A stretch of 64,000 nucleotides of DNA from Opitutaceae bacterium (GTDB taxonomy: Bacteria; Verrucomicrobiota; Verrucomicrobiia; Opitutales; Opitutaceae): assembly GCA_027482185.1 (NCBI GenBank), contig JAIXWF010000015.1, positions 62,001 through 126,000 on the forward strand, written 5' to 3'. The position numbers and the translations under genes were made by a program. Below, piece by piece: positions 9,528 to 18,541 of the stretch; position 1 is the first letter of the stretch; every line of letters starts with the position of its first letter. The notes under the pieces are model-generated. The model saw only the letters and a list, made by a program, of their open reading frames with translations, had not been told where the DNA came from and did not search any database.

Positions 9528-10584
9528 CTGATCCCGGCTCAGCCGCCGCCCGCTCGGCCCGGCCGGTCCAGAACCAAAGTCCCGCAAAGGCCACGGGCAC
9601 CCCCATCGCCGCCAACGCCAACGCCGCCGTGCTCCCCGCCGCCACCCCCGGGGCCAAGGCCGCGCCCCCCGCCGCCAACGCCGCGTACACCGCGGTGACG
9701 AGTACATGGGGGTGCCCCGCGATCACCAGGCGTTGATACAGATGCGAACGATGCGCCTTCAGGATGTTCTCCCCGGCTTTCAGCCGGCGCAAAATCGTGA
9801 ACGCCCCGTCCGCCCAAAACGGCCAGACCAGCAACGCTCCGGCCAGCCCGGCCCATTCGAACGGCACCGCCCCGCCGGTCTCGCTCACCGCGACAAAAGG
9901 CAGGATCGCGAAGAGAAATCCGAGCACCGTGCTGCCGGCGTCGCCCATGAAGATCTTCGCCGGGGGCCAATTTTGGGTCAGGAATCCCGCCGCGACCGCC
10001 GCCGCGACCAAGCCGGCTCCGGCCACGAAAGCGCCGCCGTGCTGCGTGCCGATCCACCACCAACCGAGGCCGGCCACCACGGCCTGCGAACCGGCGATCC
10101 CGTCGATGCCATCCATGAAATTGTAGATGTTCAGCAATCCGACGATCCACAGGCAGAGCACCCAATAGCCCAAGCCCGGGGGGTGCACCGGGACCCAGGG
10201 CCACATCGCGCTCGCGGCGGGCCAGGCCCTTGCCGCCGTCGCCAGCACCGCGCCCGCCGCCGCAAACTGCACCGCGAAACGGATGCCCGTCGACAGCGTG
10301 AACACGTCGTCGAGCAGGCTGACAACGTACATCGCCGCCGCGCCGCCCACCACCGCCCAGCGCAGTCCCTCCGGCACCCGCGCGGCGTCCGCCCAAAAGA
10401 CGAGCGCCCCGAGGAGCACGGGGACGAAGGCCGCCCCGCCGAGCCGCGGCACGGGCACCTTGTGCGAACTGCGCTCGTTGGGCACATCCAGCAAGGCCCG
10501 ACGCACGGCGACCGCGCGGACCAAGCGCACCAGCAGCGCGGAGGAGATCAGGAAACCAAGGGCCCAGAGCGACACAGGGATCAT
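9520..10584 (-). CDS. WecA/WbpL/MraY-family undecaprenyl-phosphate sugar-phosphate transferase
   Basis: The 354-residue, about ten-helix membrane protein starts at an ATG overlapping the preceding stop (ATGA, 10581-10584). Family motifs are in place: LLDD at 90-93, NIYNFMDGIDG at 152-162, FMGDAGS at 212-218 and the cytosolic HRSH at 278-281. These enzymes transfer a HexNAc-1-phosphate from a UDP-sugar to undecaprenyl phosphate, starting a lipid-linked glycan. The FucNAc genes, the 4-reductase-like gene directly upstream and the WbpM-like dehydratase all suggest FucNAc or QuiNAc as the first sugar, as for WbpL or WreU. That choice is inferred. It is the last gene of the long minus-strand run. 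Confidence 0.92.
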   Translation of the reverse strand: MIPVSLWALGFLISSALLVRLVRAVAVRRALLDVPNERSSHKVPVPRLGGAAFVPVLLGALVFWADAARVPEGLRWAVVGGAAAMYVVSLLDDVFTLSTGIRFAVQFAAAGAVLATAARAWPAASAMWPWVPVHPPGLGYWVLCLWIVGLLNIYNFMDGIDGIAGSQAVVAGLGWWWIGTQHGGAFVAGAGLVAAAVAAGFLTQNWPPAKIFMGDAGSTVLGFLFAILPFVAVSETGGAVPFEWAGLAGALLVWPFWADGAFTILRRLKAGENILKAHRSHLYQRLVIAGHPHVLVTAVYAALAAGGAALAPGVAAGSTAALALAAMGVPVAFAGLWFWTGRAERAAAEPGSGS

Positions 10585-11585
10585 GGGGACGGCGGTGTAG
10601 TCCGGACGGAAGCTTCGGGCCCCACGGTCGCCCGCAGGCCTTCTTCGAGCCGAAACGGCGGCGTCCAGCCGCAGCGCGCCCGGAAACGCGCGGCCGAGAC
10701 CGGCAGCGACGCACCGAGTTTGCGCACCGCCTCGGAATCGAAGCCCGGCGATCGGCCCAGCAGCAGCGCGCACCCGTCGCCCAGGCGTCCCAGAATTCCA
10801 AGTACGCCTGCCGGGACGCCGAACAGCCGCGCCGGCCGCCCCGCCGCCCGGCCCAGGGCGCGGATCAGGTCGGGGGTGGAGAGCGTTTCGGCGTCGGCCA
10901 CGCAAAACACCTCGCCGACCGCCGCCGGATGCACCAGGGCGACCTGCACCGCGGCGGCCAGATTCCGCACGTAGAGAAAACTGCGCCGGTTGCGGATCGC
11001 CCCCAGCGGCAGCGGCAGCGGCAGGCGCAGCAGCCGCAGCAGCCGCTCCATGTTGCCGGGATTGCCCGGCCCGTAGAGCAAGGGCGGCCGCAAAATGCAC
11101 CACTCGCCCGCGCCGCCGGCGAAAGCCGCGGCCACGGCGCGCTCGGCCGCCAGCTTGCTGCGCCCGTAGGGCGTGACCGGAAGGCATGGCGTCGCTTCGT
11201 CCACCGGTTCCGCCGCCGCATCCGTCACCGCGCCGATCGAGCTGACAAAAACAAAACGCCGCACCCCGGCCGCACGGGCCGCCGCCGCCAGCCGGGCCGT
11301 ACCCCGGTGGTTGACTTCATCGTAGACCGCATCCGCGACCTGCGCCTTGGGCCCGATCCGATGGGCCACCGCCGCCGCATGCACCACGGCATCCGTGTCG
11401 CGCAACACCTCCGACCAATCCGTGTCGCCGCCGATCGAGGCGATTTGCCGCCACTCGACCCCGGGGACCGCAGGCGGCGCTCCGCGATGCAGGGTGCCGC
11501 GCACCTGCCAGCCGGCCGCCCGCAATTCGAGGCACAGCACGCGCCCGAGAAATCCGCCGGCTCCGGTCACGAGTACGCGCTTCAT
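10581..11585 (-). CDS. NAD(P)-dependent nucleotide-sugar 4-reductase/epimerase (WbpV/WreQ-like)
   Basis: The 334-residue extended SDR starts at an ATG inside an ATGA overlap with the glycosyltransferase gene. It has the dinucleotide motif GAGGFLG at 8-14, the catalytic Ser region FVFVSSIGAV at 111-120 and the YGRSK pair Tyr140/Lys144. It sits immediately upstream of, and overlapping, the WecA-like transferase. This is the arrangement of UDP-4-keto-6-deoxy-GlcNAc reductase with its QuiNAc-phosphate transferase in Pseudomonas (wbpV/wbpL) and Rhizobium (wreQ/wreU). An epimerase acting on another NDP-sugar is the alternative. Confidence 0.8.
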   Translation of the reverse strand: MKRVLVTGAGGFLGRVLCLELRAAGWQVRGTLHRGAPPAVPGVEWRQIASIGGDTDWSEVLRDTDAVVHAAAVAHRIGPKAQVADAVYDEVNHRGTARLAAAARAAGVRRFVFVSSIGAVTDAAAEPVDEATPCLPVTPYGRSKLAAERAVAAAFAGGAGEWCILRPPLLYGPGNPGNMERLLRLLRLPLPLPLGAIRNRRSFLYVRNLAAAVQVALVHPAAVGEVFCVADAETLSTPDLIRALGRAAGRPARLFGVPAGVLGILGRLGDGCALLLGRSPGFDSEAVRKLGASLPVSAARFRARCGWTPPFRLEEGLRATVGPEASVRTTPPSP

Positions 11586-12817
11586 CGCAGCACTTGCCGG
11601 TACTGCCCGATCACCGTGGCCGGCGCATAGGTCTGCTCCGCCGCCCGCCGCGCCCGCCCGCCGCGCGCGGCCACCCCGGCGGGATCGGCCAGCGCCTCCC
11701 GGATCGCTCCGGCAAAAGCGGCCGTGTCTCCCGGGGACAGCACCCAACCGATGTCCTCCTCCGCCACCAAAGCCGCGATTTCGGAATCCGCGTCGACCGC
11801 GGCCACCACCGGCCGTCCGGCCGCCATCACGTTGTAGATTCGGCTCGGCACGCCAAGTCCCGCCATGCCGGCGCAGAGGGAGACGATGCCGACGTCGCAG
11901 GCGCCGAGAAAAACCGTCTGCTCTTCGCGGGGCTTGGGCCCGAGCAGCACGACATTTTCCAATCCTTCCTTAGCCACCGCCTGAGCGAGCCAACCGGCCA
12001 TCTTCCCGGAACCGATCACCAGGAAACGAACCCGCGGTTCGTTCCGCAAAGCGACCATGCACGCGAAGAGAAAACCGATATTCTGCAACGGCCCGATGTT
12101 GCCGGCGTAGCCGATCACGAATTTGTCCCCGAGTCCGAGCTCGGCCAGGAGCGGATTGCGCGCCCGCGGCAGCGGCACGATCGTGTCGATGTCGGACCAA
12201 TTGGGAATCCGCTGGACGGGCGGCGCCCCGGGACCGGCCTTTTTCCGCACGCAACGGTCCATGTCGCGTCCGAGCACCAGAATACGCTCCATGCCCAAGT
12301 AGAGCCGGCGATTGAGCGCATTCAACCCGCGGGCCATCCAACCTTCCGGCGCGATCAGACCGGCCACGACCATATTGTCCGGGTAGACGTCCTCCACCTT
12401 CAGGGTGCAACGCGCGCCCCGGAGCCGGCACGCCAGGGCGACCAGGAAGGGCAGCACCGGCGGATTCGTGCCGACGAGCACCAGATCCCGGCGCCGGATC
12501 CGGCGCAGCACCGTCAGGAACATAACGGTTCCGAGTGTCACCATGTTGATGACGCGCAGCGGCAGCCGGTTTTTGTCGAAGGTGCTGCCCCAGCACCGGA
12601 AGATCTCGACGCCGCGGCGGGTCTCGCGCGCCGGCACGCGGGTACCGCGACGGCTGTAGTTCGGCCGGGCGCAAATCACCCCGACGCGGGCGTCGCGGGC
12701 CAGTCCCTCGGCAATCAGCGTCAGATAATGGCCGGTCGAGGTTTCCTCGGGGTAATAGACTTCGGAAACCACCCAACGCTCGATCCGGCCCGCGCCGGCT
12801 GGAACAGGTTCGCTCAC
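11582..12817 (-). CDS. glycosyltransferase family 4 (WbuB-like)
   Basis: The 411-residue product starts at a GTG in a GTGA overlap (12814-12817) with the cupin gene, placing RWVVSEVYYPEETSTGHYL near the N-terminus as in WbuB-type transferases. The C-terminal Rossmann domain shows GYAGNIGPLQN near 270 and the donor-site region around SRIYNVMAAGRPVVA near 345. WbuB of E. coli O26 transfers L-FucNAc. The genes for UDP-L-FucNAc synthesis (capEFG) lie just upstream in the same run, so FucNAc transfer is a reasonable inference. Acceptor and linkage are unknown. Confidence 0.88.
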   Translation of the reverse strand: MSEPVPAGAGRIERWVVSEVYYPEETSTGHYLTLIAEGLARDARVGVICARPNYSRRGTRVPARETRRGVEIFRCWGSTFDKNRLPLRVINMVTLGTVMFLTVLRRIRRRDLVLVGTNPPVLPFLVALACRLRGARCTLKVEDVYPDNMVVAGLIAPEGWMARGLNALNRRLYLGMERILVLGRDMDRCVRKKAGPGAPPVQRIPNWSDIDTIVPLPRARNPLLAELGLGDKFVIGYAGNIGPLQNIGFLFACMVALRNEPRVRFLVIGSGKMAGWLAQAVAKEGLENVVLLGPKPREEQTVFLGACDVGIVSLCAGMAGLGVPSRIYNVMAAGRPVVAAVDADSEIAALVAEEDIGWVLSPGDTAAFAGAIREALADPAGVAARGGRARRAAEQTYAPATVIGQYRQVLR

Positions 12818-13269
12818 GGTATCGGTTGCTCCCCGCCCGGGCGAGGCAGGTTCCAGTGGTCCGGCGGCAATCGGAAGTCGTCCTCTCCCGCCTGCTCGAT
12901 GCGGCCCGACGAATAGACCATCAGGATCGTGCCCGGTTCGAGCGCAACGCTGGCGGTGAAATACCCTCCCGGGATCCGCAGCACCGCAGGCGCGCTGTCC
13001 CGGAGTTCGAAGGTGCGCACCGGCAGGTCGCGCGAGGGCAAAGGCCACGCGTCGGGTTCGACGGCACCGACCACCAGCGCGCCGCGCAGGACGAAAAACC
13101 ACTTCGTCTCCCGCCGGTGCCCCACCCAACCCCGCACGACCCCGGTCGCCGACGGCCGCACCGCATAGCCGCGGTCGACGCCGGCGAAATCGAAACCGTT
13201 CACATGGAGCACTTCCCCGCGGGCATCGCGGTGCAGGCCGCCGGGAATCAGTTCCGGGCCCGGGTTCAT
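12814..13269 (-). CDS. small cupin-fold protein, sugar isomerase/epimerase-like
   Basis: The 151-residue protein is bounded on both sides by 4-bp overlaps (ATGA with capG, GTGA with the glycosyltransferase). It resembles the RmlC/WxcM-type cupins: [20 protein letters not shown] near 43-62 carries a His in the typical position, and VLRIPGGYF near 98 matches the second cupin motif. It is shorter than RmlC (about 185 residues). Its position between UDP-FucNAc synthesis and the FucNAc-transferase candidate suggests a role with that sugar, perhaps C-3/C-5 epimerisation. CapF already has its own cupin domain, so what this one adds is not clear. Confidence 0.7.
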   Translation of the reverse strand: MNPGPELIPGGLHRDARGEVLHVNGFDFAGVDRGYAVRPSATGVVRGWVGHRRETKWFFVLRGALVVGAVEPDAWPLPSRDLPVRTFELRDSAPAVLRIPGGYFTASVALEPGTILMVYSSGRIEQAGEDDFRLPPDHWNLPRPGGEQPIP

Positions 13270-14390
13270 TCGGCGCTCCGCCACACCGTCCGGTTCACGT
13301 AGGCCGTGTAGCTCAGGATAATGCGTACGACCTTTTCCGATACATTGGGCATGCTGTAATCCTGGACCGGACGCAGCACGCGGGCCGCCCCGCGGCCCTG
13401 GGCCGCGAGCACCCCGAGGCAACGCCGGATCAGGCCGTAGTCCATGCCGACCATCATGACCGCCGCCTCCTCCATGCCTTCGGGCCGCTCGTGCGCTTCC
13501 CGCAGGTTGAGCGCCGGGAATCCGAGGATCGAGGACTCCTCCGCGATGGTCCCGCTGTCCGAAAGGACCGCCTGCGCGTGCAACTGGAGGTGGTTGTAGT
13601 CGAGAAAACCGAGCGGTTTCATCAGCTCGACCCGCGGATCGAAGTCGAATCCGCCGGCTTCGAACCGTTTCCGCGTGCGCGGATGCGTCGAGACAATCAC
13701 CCGCCGGTCGTAGTCGCGGGCCAGTCCGTTCAAGATCCCGACCAGCCGCCCGAGCTGGCGCGGGGAATCGACATTCTCTTCCCGGTGCGAGCTCACGACG
13801 AAATAACGCTGTGCCGTCAGCCCAAGGCGCGCGAGCACGTCCGAGGCGTCGATCTTCGCGCGGTGCGCCGCCAGGACCTCGAACATGGGACTGCCGGTCT
13901 TGATCACGCGATCCGGCGGCAATCCCTCCCGCAGCAGATACTCGCGGGAGATGTCGCTGTAGGGCAGATTGATGTCCGACAGATGATCGACCACCCGGCG
14001 GTTGATCTCCTCCGGGACCCGCTGGTCGAAGCAACGGTTGCCGGCCTCCATGTGGAAGACGGGCACGCGGCGGCGCTTGGCCGCATAGGCCGCGAGGCAG
14101 CTGTTCGTGTCGCCGAGAATCAGGAAGGCGTCCGGCTTGACCGTTTCCAGCAGCGCATCCGTCCGGGCAATGATGTTGCCGATCGTCTCCACCGCGGTCC
14201 GGCCGACCGCCTCGAGAAAGTGGTCCGGCTTCCGCAGGCCGAGATCGTCGAAAAAGATCTGGTTGAGCTCGTAGTCGTAGTTCTGGCCGGTGTGGACCAG
14301 CACGTGCTCGGCATGGCGGTCGAGCGCGCCGATCACGCGGGAAAGACGGATGATTTCGGGGCGCGTGCCCACCACAGTCATGATACGCAT
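13266..14390 (-). CDS. capG: UDP-2-acetamido-2,6-dideoxy-hexose 2-epimerase (CapG/WecB family)
   Basis: The 374-residue protein has the non-hydrolysing UDP-GlcNAc 2-epimerase fold: GTRPE at 8-12, GDTNS at 93-97, MEAGNR at 114-119, PEEINR at 126-131 and [10 protein letters not shown] near 204. Staphylococcus aureus CapG and E. coli FnlC perform the last step of UDP-L-FucNAc synthesis, C-2 epimerisation of UDP-L-PneNAc. The order capE-capF-capG here makes that role much more likely than a general WecB. An alternative start four codons in (MTVVGTRPE) would not change the fold. Confidence 0.93.
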   Translation of the reverse strand: MRIMTVVGTRPEIIRLSRVIGALDRHAEHVLVHTGQNYDYELNQIFFDDLGLRKPDHFLEAVGRTAVETIGNIIARTDALLETVKPDAFLILGDTNSCLAAYAAKRRRVPVFHMEAGNRCFDQRVPEEINRRVVDHLSDINLPYSDISREYLLREGLPPDRVIKTGSPMFEVLAAHRAKIDASDVLARLGLTAQRYFVVSSHREENVDSPRQLGRLVGILNGLARDYDRRVIVSTHPRTRKRFEAGGFDFDPRVELMKPLGFLDYNHLQLHAQAVLSDSGTIAEESSILGFPALNLREAHERPEGMEEAAVMMVGMDYGLIRRCLGVLAAQGRGAARVLRPVQDYSMPNVSEKVVRIILSYTAYVNRTVWRSAE

Positions 14391-14422
14391 GGGAAAAGTC
14401 TCAGCCCGGACGGGCGACCGGT

Positions 14423-15550
14423 TCAGGCGGGCCGGAGCACGGGCGCCGCAATCGTGTCCGGCCGGGTCGGATCGAAAATCTCGCTCGCCCAGAAAATGGT
14501 CACCAACTCGCCGGACCCGACATTCTCGATCGAGTGCGCGTAGCCGGGCGGAATATCGACGACCCGGAAATCGCGCCCGTTGACGCGGTGCGCCACCTCG
14601 GCGCCGTCCCAGATCCGCCGGAAGCGGACGATCGCCTCGCCCTCCACGACGAGAAATTTCTCGGTCTTGGTGTGATGGTAGTGGTTGCCGCGCGTGACGC
14701 CCGGATTGGTGCGCGAGACGAAGATTTGGCCGAAGTGCGCCGACTTCACGAATTCCGCCAGGCTGCCGCGGGGATCGTGGCGCTGCTCGAGGCTGTACGC
14801 GAAATCCGCGCCCTCCAGATAGCTGAGGTAGGTCGCGTAGAGCCGCCGCGTGAACTCGGTCTCGAACGACGGCATGACGAGCGTGTGCCGGGATTCCTTG
14901 AACCGCCGGATCGCGGCCGCGAGTTCACCCAGCGTGATCTGGTAGGACTCCGCGACTTCGCGGTGCTCCGCTCCCGGCAACCCGGCCGGCTCCAGCGCGG
15001 CCGCGGTCATCGCCGCGACCACATCGTCGACGTAAACCAATTCCAGCTCCTTCGCCTCATCCGAAATGGTGATCGGCAGGCCGTGGGCGATGTTGTGGCA
15101 AAAGGTGGCGGTGACCGAATTGTAGTTCGGCCGGCAGCCCTTGCCGAAGACGTTCTTCAGCCGGAAAACAATTGCCCGGCCGCCGCCCTCGCGGGCCCAG
15201 GTTTCCAAGACCGTCTCGGCCCCGCGTTTGCTTTCTCCGTAGGGATTGTCGAGTGCCGCCTGGATCGAAGAGGAAAGAATGATCGTCGGCTGCCGGCCGG
15301 CTGCGCGGACGCGGCGGCAGATGTCGGCGGTGAGATCGGTATTGCCTGCCTTGAACTCGGCGGGGTCTTTCGGCCGGTTGACGCCGGCGAGGTGCACGAT
15401 GGCATCGGCGTGCGCCAGCGCCGCCTCGAAGTCGGCCGCCGGGGTTCCCAGGTCGTATTCCAGCACGCGGACCGTCGGTTGCCGGCGGAGCGACTCCACC
15501 ATATGCCGGCCAAGGAAGCCGGCCGCGCCGGTCACGAGCACTGTTTTCAT
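14423..15550 (-). CDS. capF: bifunctional C-3 epimerase/4-reductase for UDP-L-FucNAc synthesis
   Basis: The 375-residue protein has an N-terminal SDR domain (GAAGFLG at 8-14, Tyr104/Lys108 in YGESK) fused to a C-terminal cupin. In the cupin, [15 protein letters not shown] (288-302) supplies metal-binding histidines and [12 protein letters not shown] follows. This domain pair is diagnostic of CapF/FnlB: the cupin epimerises C-3 of the CapE product and the SDR domain reduces C-4. It sits between capE (24 bp upstream) and capG (32 bp downstream). Confidence 0.95.
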   Translation of the reverse strand: MKTVLVTGAAGFLGRHMVESLRRQPTVRVLEYDLGTPAADFEAALAHADAIVHLAGVNRPKDPAEFKAGNTDLTADICRRVRAAGRQPTIILSSSIQAALDNPYGESKRGAETVLETWAREGGGRAIVFRLKNVFGKGCRPNYNSVTATFCHNIAHGLPITISDEAKELELVYVDDVVAAMTAAALEPAGLPGAEHREVAESYQITLGELAAAIRRFKESRHTLVMPSFETEFTRRLYATYLSYLEGADFAYSLEQRHDPRGSLAEFVKSAHFGQIFVSRTNPGVTRGNHYHHTKTEKFLVVEGEAIVRFRRIWDGAEVAHRVNGRDFRVVDIPPGYAHSIENVGSGELVTIFWASEIFDPTRPDTIAAPVLRPA

Positions 15551-15574
15551 GCGTTGAGGGAACCGCCGCCCGCT

Positions 15575-16597
15575 TCAGCGGATCCCGCGCCGGGTGCGGG
15601 CCTCGCGAACTTCGGGCAAGGTGAGGAGCAATTCGCACATCGCGTCCACGTCCAGCCGGCGCGTGTTGTGCGAATGGTAGTCGTCGACCTGGGCCGCGCC
15701 CTTCTGGCCCTCCGAGAAATAGAGGTTGTAGTTCAGGTCCCGCGTGTCCGCCGGCACGCGGAAATAATCCCCCATGTCGTCGGCGTGGATCAGCTCCTCG
15801 CGGGTCAGCAGGGTCTCGTAGAGTTTCTCGCCGTGCCGGGTGCCGATGACGTTGACCGGATTGTCGGCGCGCAACAGCCGCTTCAAAGCCTCGGCGAGGG
15901 TCGCGATCGTGGCCGCCGGCGCCTTCTGCACGAAGCGGTCGCCGGGCCGGCCGTGCTCGAACGCGAAGAGCACGAGGTCGATGGCGCTGTCCAGATTCAT
16001 CATGAAGCGCGTCATCTCCGGATCCGTAACGGTGAGCGGCGCACCGGCTTCGAGCTGCTGGATAAACAGCGGGATGACGGAGCCGCGCGAAGCCATGACG
16101 TTGCCGTAGCGCGTGCCGCAGAACACAAGACCGCGGCCGGCGGCGGAGCGCGCGCGCGCGACCATGATTTTTTCCATCAGCGCCTTCGACATACCCATCG
16201 CGTTGATCGGGTAGGCGGCCTTGTCGGTGCTCAGCACAACCACCTTGCCGACGCCGGATTCCAGCGCGGCCTGGAGGAGATTGTCGGTGCCGACGACATT
16301 GGTGCGCACTGCTTCCATCGGGTAGAATTCGCAGGACGGCACCTGCTTCAGGGCCGCGGCATGGAAAATATAATCCACGCCGGAGACGGCCTCGCGGAGG
16401 CTGTCGATGTTGCGGACATCGCCGATGTAGAACTTCACCTTCGGACTGCGGTACTGGTGCCGCATGTCGTCCTGTTTCTTTTCGTCGCGGGAAAGGATGC
16501 GGATTTCGCCGATCTCCGTGTTCAGGAAGCGGCGAAGGACGGCATTGCCGAAGGAGCCGGTGCCACCGGTGATGAGAAGTTTTTTCTGGGCGAACAT
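15575..16597 (-). CDS. capE: UDP-GlcNAc 4,6-dehydratase/5-epimerase
   Basis: The 340-residue SDR protein has GGTGSFG at 11-17, LSRDEKKQDDMRH near 35 and the STDKA...MGMSK segment with Met-Ser-Lys instead of the usual Tyr-x-x-x-Lys, typical of inverting 4,6-dehydratases (CapE, FnlA, PseB). With capF and capG directly downstream it commits UDP-GlcNAc to UDP-L-FucNAc. It lacks the membrane domain of the retaining dehydratase at 2704, so the window encodes both inverting and retaining 4,6-dehydratases. Confidence 0.95.
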   Translation of the reverse strand: MFAQKKLLITGGTGSFGNAVLRRFLNTEIGEIRILSRDEKKQDDMRHQYRSPKVKFYIGDVRNIDSLREAVSGVDYIFHAAALKQVPSCEFYPMEAVRTNVVGTDNLLQAALESGVGKVVVLSTDKAAYPINAMGMSKALMEKIMVARARSAAGRGLVFCGTRYGNVMASRGSVIPLFIQQLEAGAPLTVTDPEMTRFMMNLDSAIDLVLFAFEHGRPGDRFVQKAPAATIATLAEALKRLLRADNPVNVIGTRHGEKLYETLLTREELIHADDMGDYFRVPADTRDLNYNLYFSEGQKGAAQVDDYHSHNTRRLDVDAMCELLLTLPEVREARTRRGIR

Positions 16598-16625
16598 GAC
16601 GATCGAATTTGAAACGGAGGGGAAC

Positions 16626-17942
16626 TCAGGCCGCCGGCAGGGAGGGCAGCGGCCGGGGCCGCGGGCGGTGGCCGCGCCGCGGCGGCGGGCGGTCGACCGG
16701 AATGAATTCGCCGCCGGCGCGGCGCAGGCCGGCCTGCACCAAGGTGCCGATGGAAATCTGGGCGATCATGATGAGCGTGCCGAAGAAATCGGTAAACGGC
16801 GTCAAAATCATCGCCGCGAAAATGCCGCAATAGACCAGTTTGGGACCCAATTGGCCCTGGATCGCCGAACGATAGAACCGGCTCGCGAGCACCTGGATGA
16901 GCGCGAGAATCCCGACGCAGCCCCAGAGCCCGAAATCACGGAGGTAGTTGGCGTAAAAGGTGAACGTGTTGAACGCCGTGTTCGCCATCTGCAACGCGTA
17001 GCGATTTTCATATTCCTGGCGTTGCATTTGGAAAATCTGCTCGCGGACAATCGTGGGGAACAGCGCCCGCAACGTATAGTCGGGGTAGTAGTTCGGTTCG
17101 ACCGAATCGATGTTGTAGTTCAGGTTGACCAAGGGGGCGGTCGCATAGAACAGCAGCCACGTCCATCCGCGCTTGAGATCGCCCAGCACGGACTCCTGGA
17201 AAACGCCCTCCGAGGTTTCCTCCACGTACTGGCGTACCGTTGCCTTGCTTTCGGCGTGGCGGTTTTCCGCCACGAAATTCAGCAGATAGAGGAAAACCAG
17301 CGCCATCGCCCCGATCCGCAGCAGCCGATGACCGGTGAGCCGGCGGCTCAGAAGGTAATAACCGGCGAGATTCAGGATGAGGTAAACCATCAGGCCGCGA
17401 TTCATGATCGCGAGACAATAGCTCCACAGCAGCACCGTGTGCACCGCATAGCGTAGCCGCCCGGAGGCCAGATAGTCGTGGAACGAAAGCAGCGTGAGAA
17501 TGATATACAAGGCGACCAAGCCGCCGTTGAGGGTCGGGATGCCGAAGTCCGCATAACCGCGGGGATCGCCGATCAAGCCCCAAAGCAGGGGAAAGCCGCG
17601 CTGGACGATCACCGTCAGCACCACGCCCGTCGCCCACACCGTCAGGAGCGTACGCTTCAGGCGCCGGATATACAGAACTTGACGCTGATAAATCTCGGGC
17701 GGCGGGAAAAACAGCCGCCGCGAGCTGCCGTCCTTCGAAAATCCGAAGAAATGCTCCATGTAGAAAAAGACGGCAATCGAACCGCCGACGAGGAGGGCGG
17801 TCTTGAGCTCCAGCGCCATGTCCTCGCGCAGCAGGCTGACGAGGAACAGGAAAACCACGACCGACCAGACCAGTCCGAAGATCACCGCCGGCCGGGACAG
17901 CGCGCTTGGCGGTTCGAGAATGGGACGGGCGCCGGGATTCAC
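16626..17942 (-). CDS. wzy: Wzy-like oligosaccharide repeat-unit polymerase
   Basis: The 438-residue polytopic protein starts at a GTG in a GTGA overlap (17939-17942) with the SIS gene. It has about ten to eleven membrane helices and a large loop in the second half (about 230-340), rich in Arg/Gln/Tyr, as in Wzy proteins. The C-terminus is basic and proline-rich (RPPPRRGHRPRPRPL). Sequence conservation in this family is poor. The call rests on topology and on its place among glycosyltransferases and a flippase. Confidence 0.75.
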   Translation of the reverse strand: MNPGARPILEPPSALSRPAVIFGLVWSVVVFLFLVSLLREDMALELKTALLVGGSIAVFFYMEHFFGFSKDGSSRRLFFPPPEIYQRQVLYIRRLKRTLLTVWATGVVLTVIVQRGFPLLWGLIGDPRGYADFGIPTLNGGLVALYIILTLLSFHDYLASGRLRYAVHTVLLWSYCLAIMNRGLMVYLILNLAGYYLLSRRLTGHRLLRIGAMALVFLYLLNFVAENRHAESKATVRQYVEETSEGVFQESVLGDLKRGWTWLLFYATAPLVNLNYNIDSVEPNYYPDYTLRALFPTIVREQIFQMQRQEYENRYALQMANTAFNTFTFYANYLRDFGLWGCVGILALIQVLASRFYRSAIQGQLGPKLVYCGIFAAMILTPFTDFFGTLIMIAQISIGTLVQAGLRRAGGEFIPVDRPPPRRGHRPRPRPLPSLPAA

Positions 17943-18502
17943 GCCTTGAGCTTCTCCATGAACGCGTAGCAGAGGATGTGGCAGATGTTCATGTGCACGT
18001 CCTCGACGCGGCCGTAGTGGCGCGAGTCGACCACGATGACCTCGTCCGCCAATTCCGCGACCCTGCCGCGGGCGCCGCCCAGCAGGGCGACGGTATGCAC
18101 GCCCTTGGCCGCGCACCATTCGATCGCCTTGACGACGTTCGGGGAATTGCCGCTGACCGACATCGTGAGCGCGACATCGCCGGGTCGGGCGTAATTGTCC
18201 AGCTGCCGCCAATAGACATCCTGGTAGCTGTAGTCGTTGGCGATGGCGCTCAACCAAGGGATATTGTCGTTGAGCGACAGCACCCGGAAACGTTTGCCGA
18301 GGGCATCCGACGAACCCTTGCCCAGATCGGTGGCAAAGTGGGAAGCGTTGGCGCCGCTGCCGCCGTTGCCGAAGGCGAAAATCTGGCGGTCCTCGTCGAC
18401 CGCCTGTTTGAGGCGCAGGACGACACGCTCGATGGCGGCGGGTGAAACCGACAGGAGCGCCTCGTTTTGCGCGGCGGTATAGGCGGAAATCCAATCTTTC
18501 AT
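17939..18502 (-). CDS. SIS-domain sugar-phosphate isomerase (GmhA-like)
   Basis: The 187-residue protein is a single SIS domain with the sugar-phosphate loop GNGGSGANASHFATDLGKG at 45-63 and the SVSGNSPNVV loop near 113. The length matches GmhA (about 190), which converts sedoheptulose 7-phosphate to heptose 7-phosphate. No gmhB, hldE or HddA-type kinase is present, so heptose synthesis would need genes elsewhere. Another phosphosugar isomerisation is possible. It sits between a GT2 gene and wzy. Confidence 0.85.
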   Translation of the reverse strand: MKDWISAYTAAQNEALLSVSPAAIERVVLRLKQAVDEDRQIFAFGNGGSGANASHFATDLGKGSSDALGKRFRVLSLNDNIPWLSAIANDYSYQDVYWRQLDNYARPGDVALTMSVSGNSPNVVKAIEWCAAKGVHTVALLGGARGRVAELADEVIVVDSRHYGRVEDVHMNICHILCYAFMEKLKA

Positions 18503-18541
18503 GGTCTGGTTGGAAAAAAGACGAACGAAGACGCCGGCGGC

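Noticed and set aside
13266-14390. Generic WecB making UDP-ManNAc
   Set aside because: The capE-capF-capG order, and a cupin domain in CapF, point to the FucNAc pathway; no UDP-ManNAc dehydrogenase (WecC) is present.
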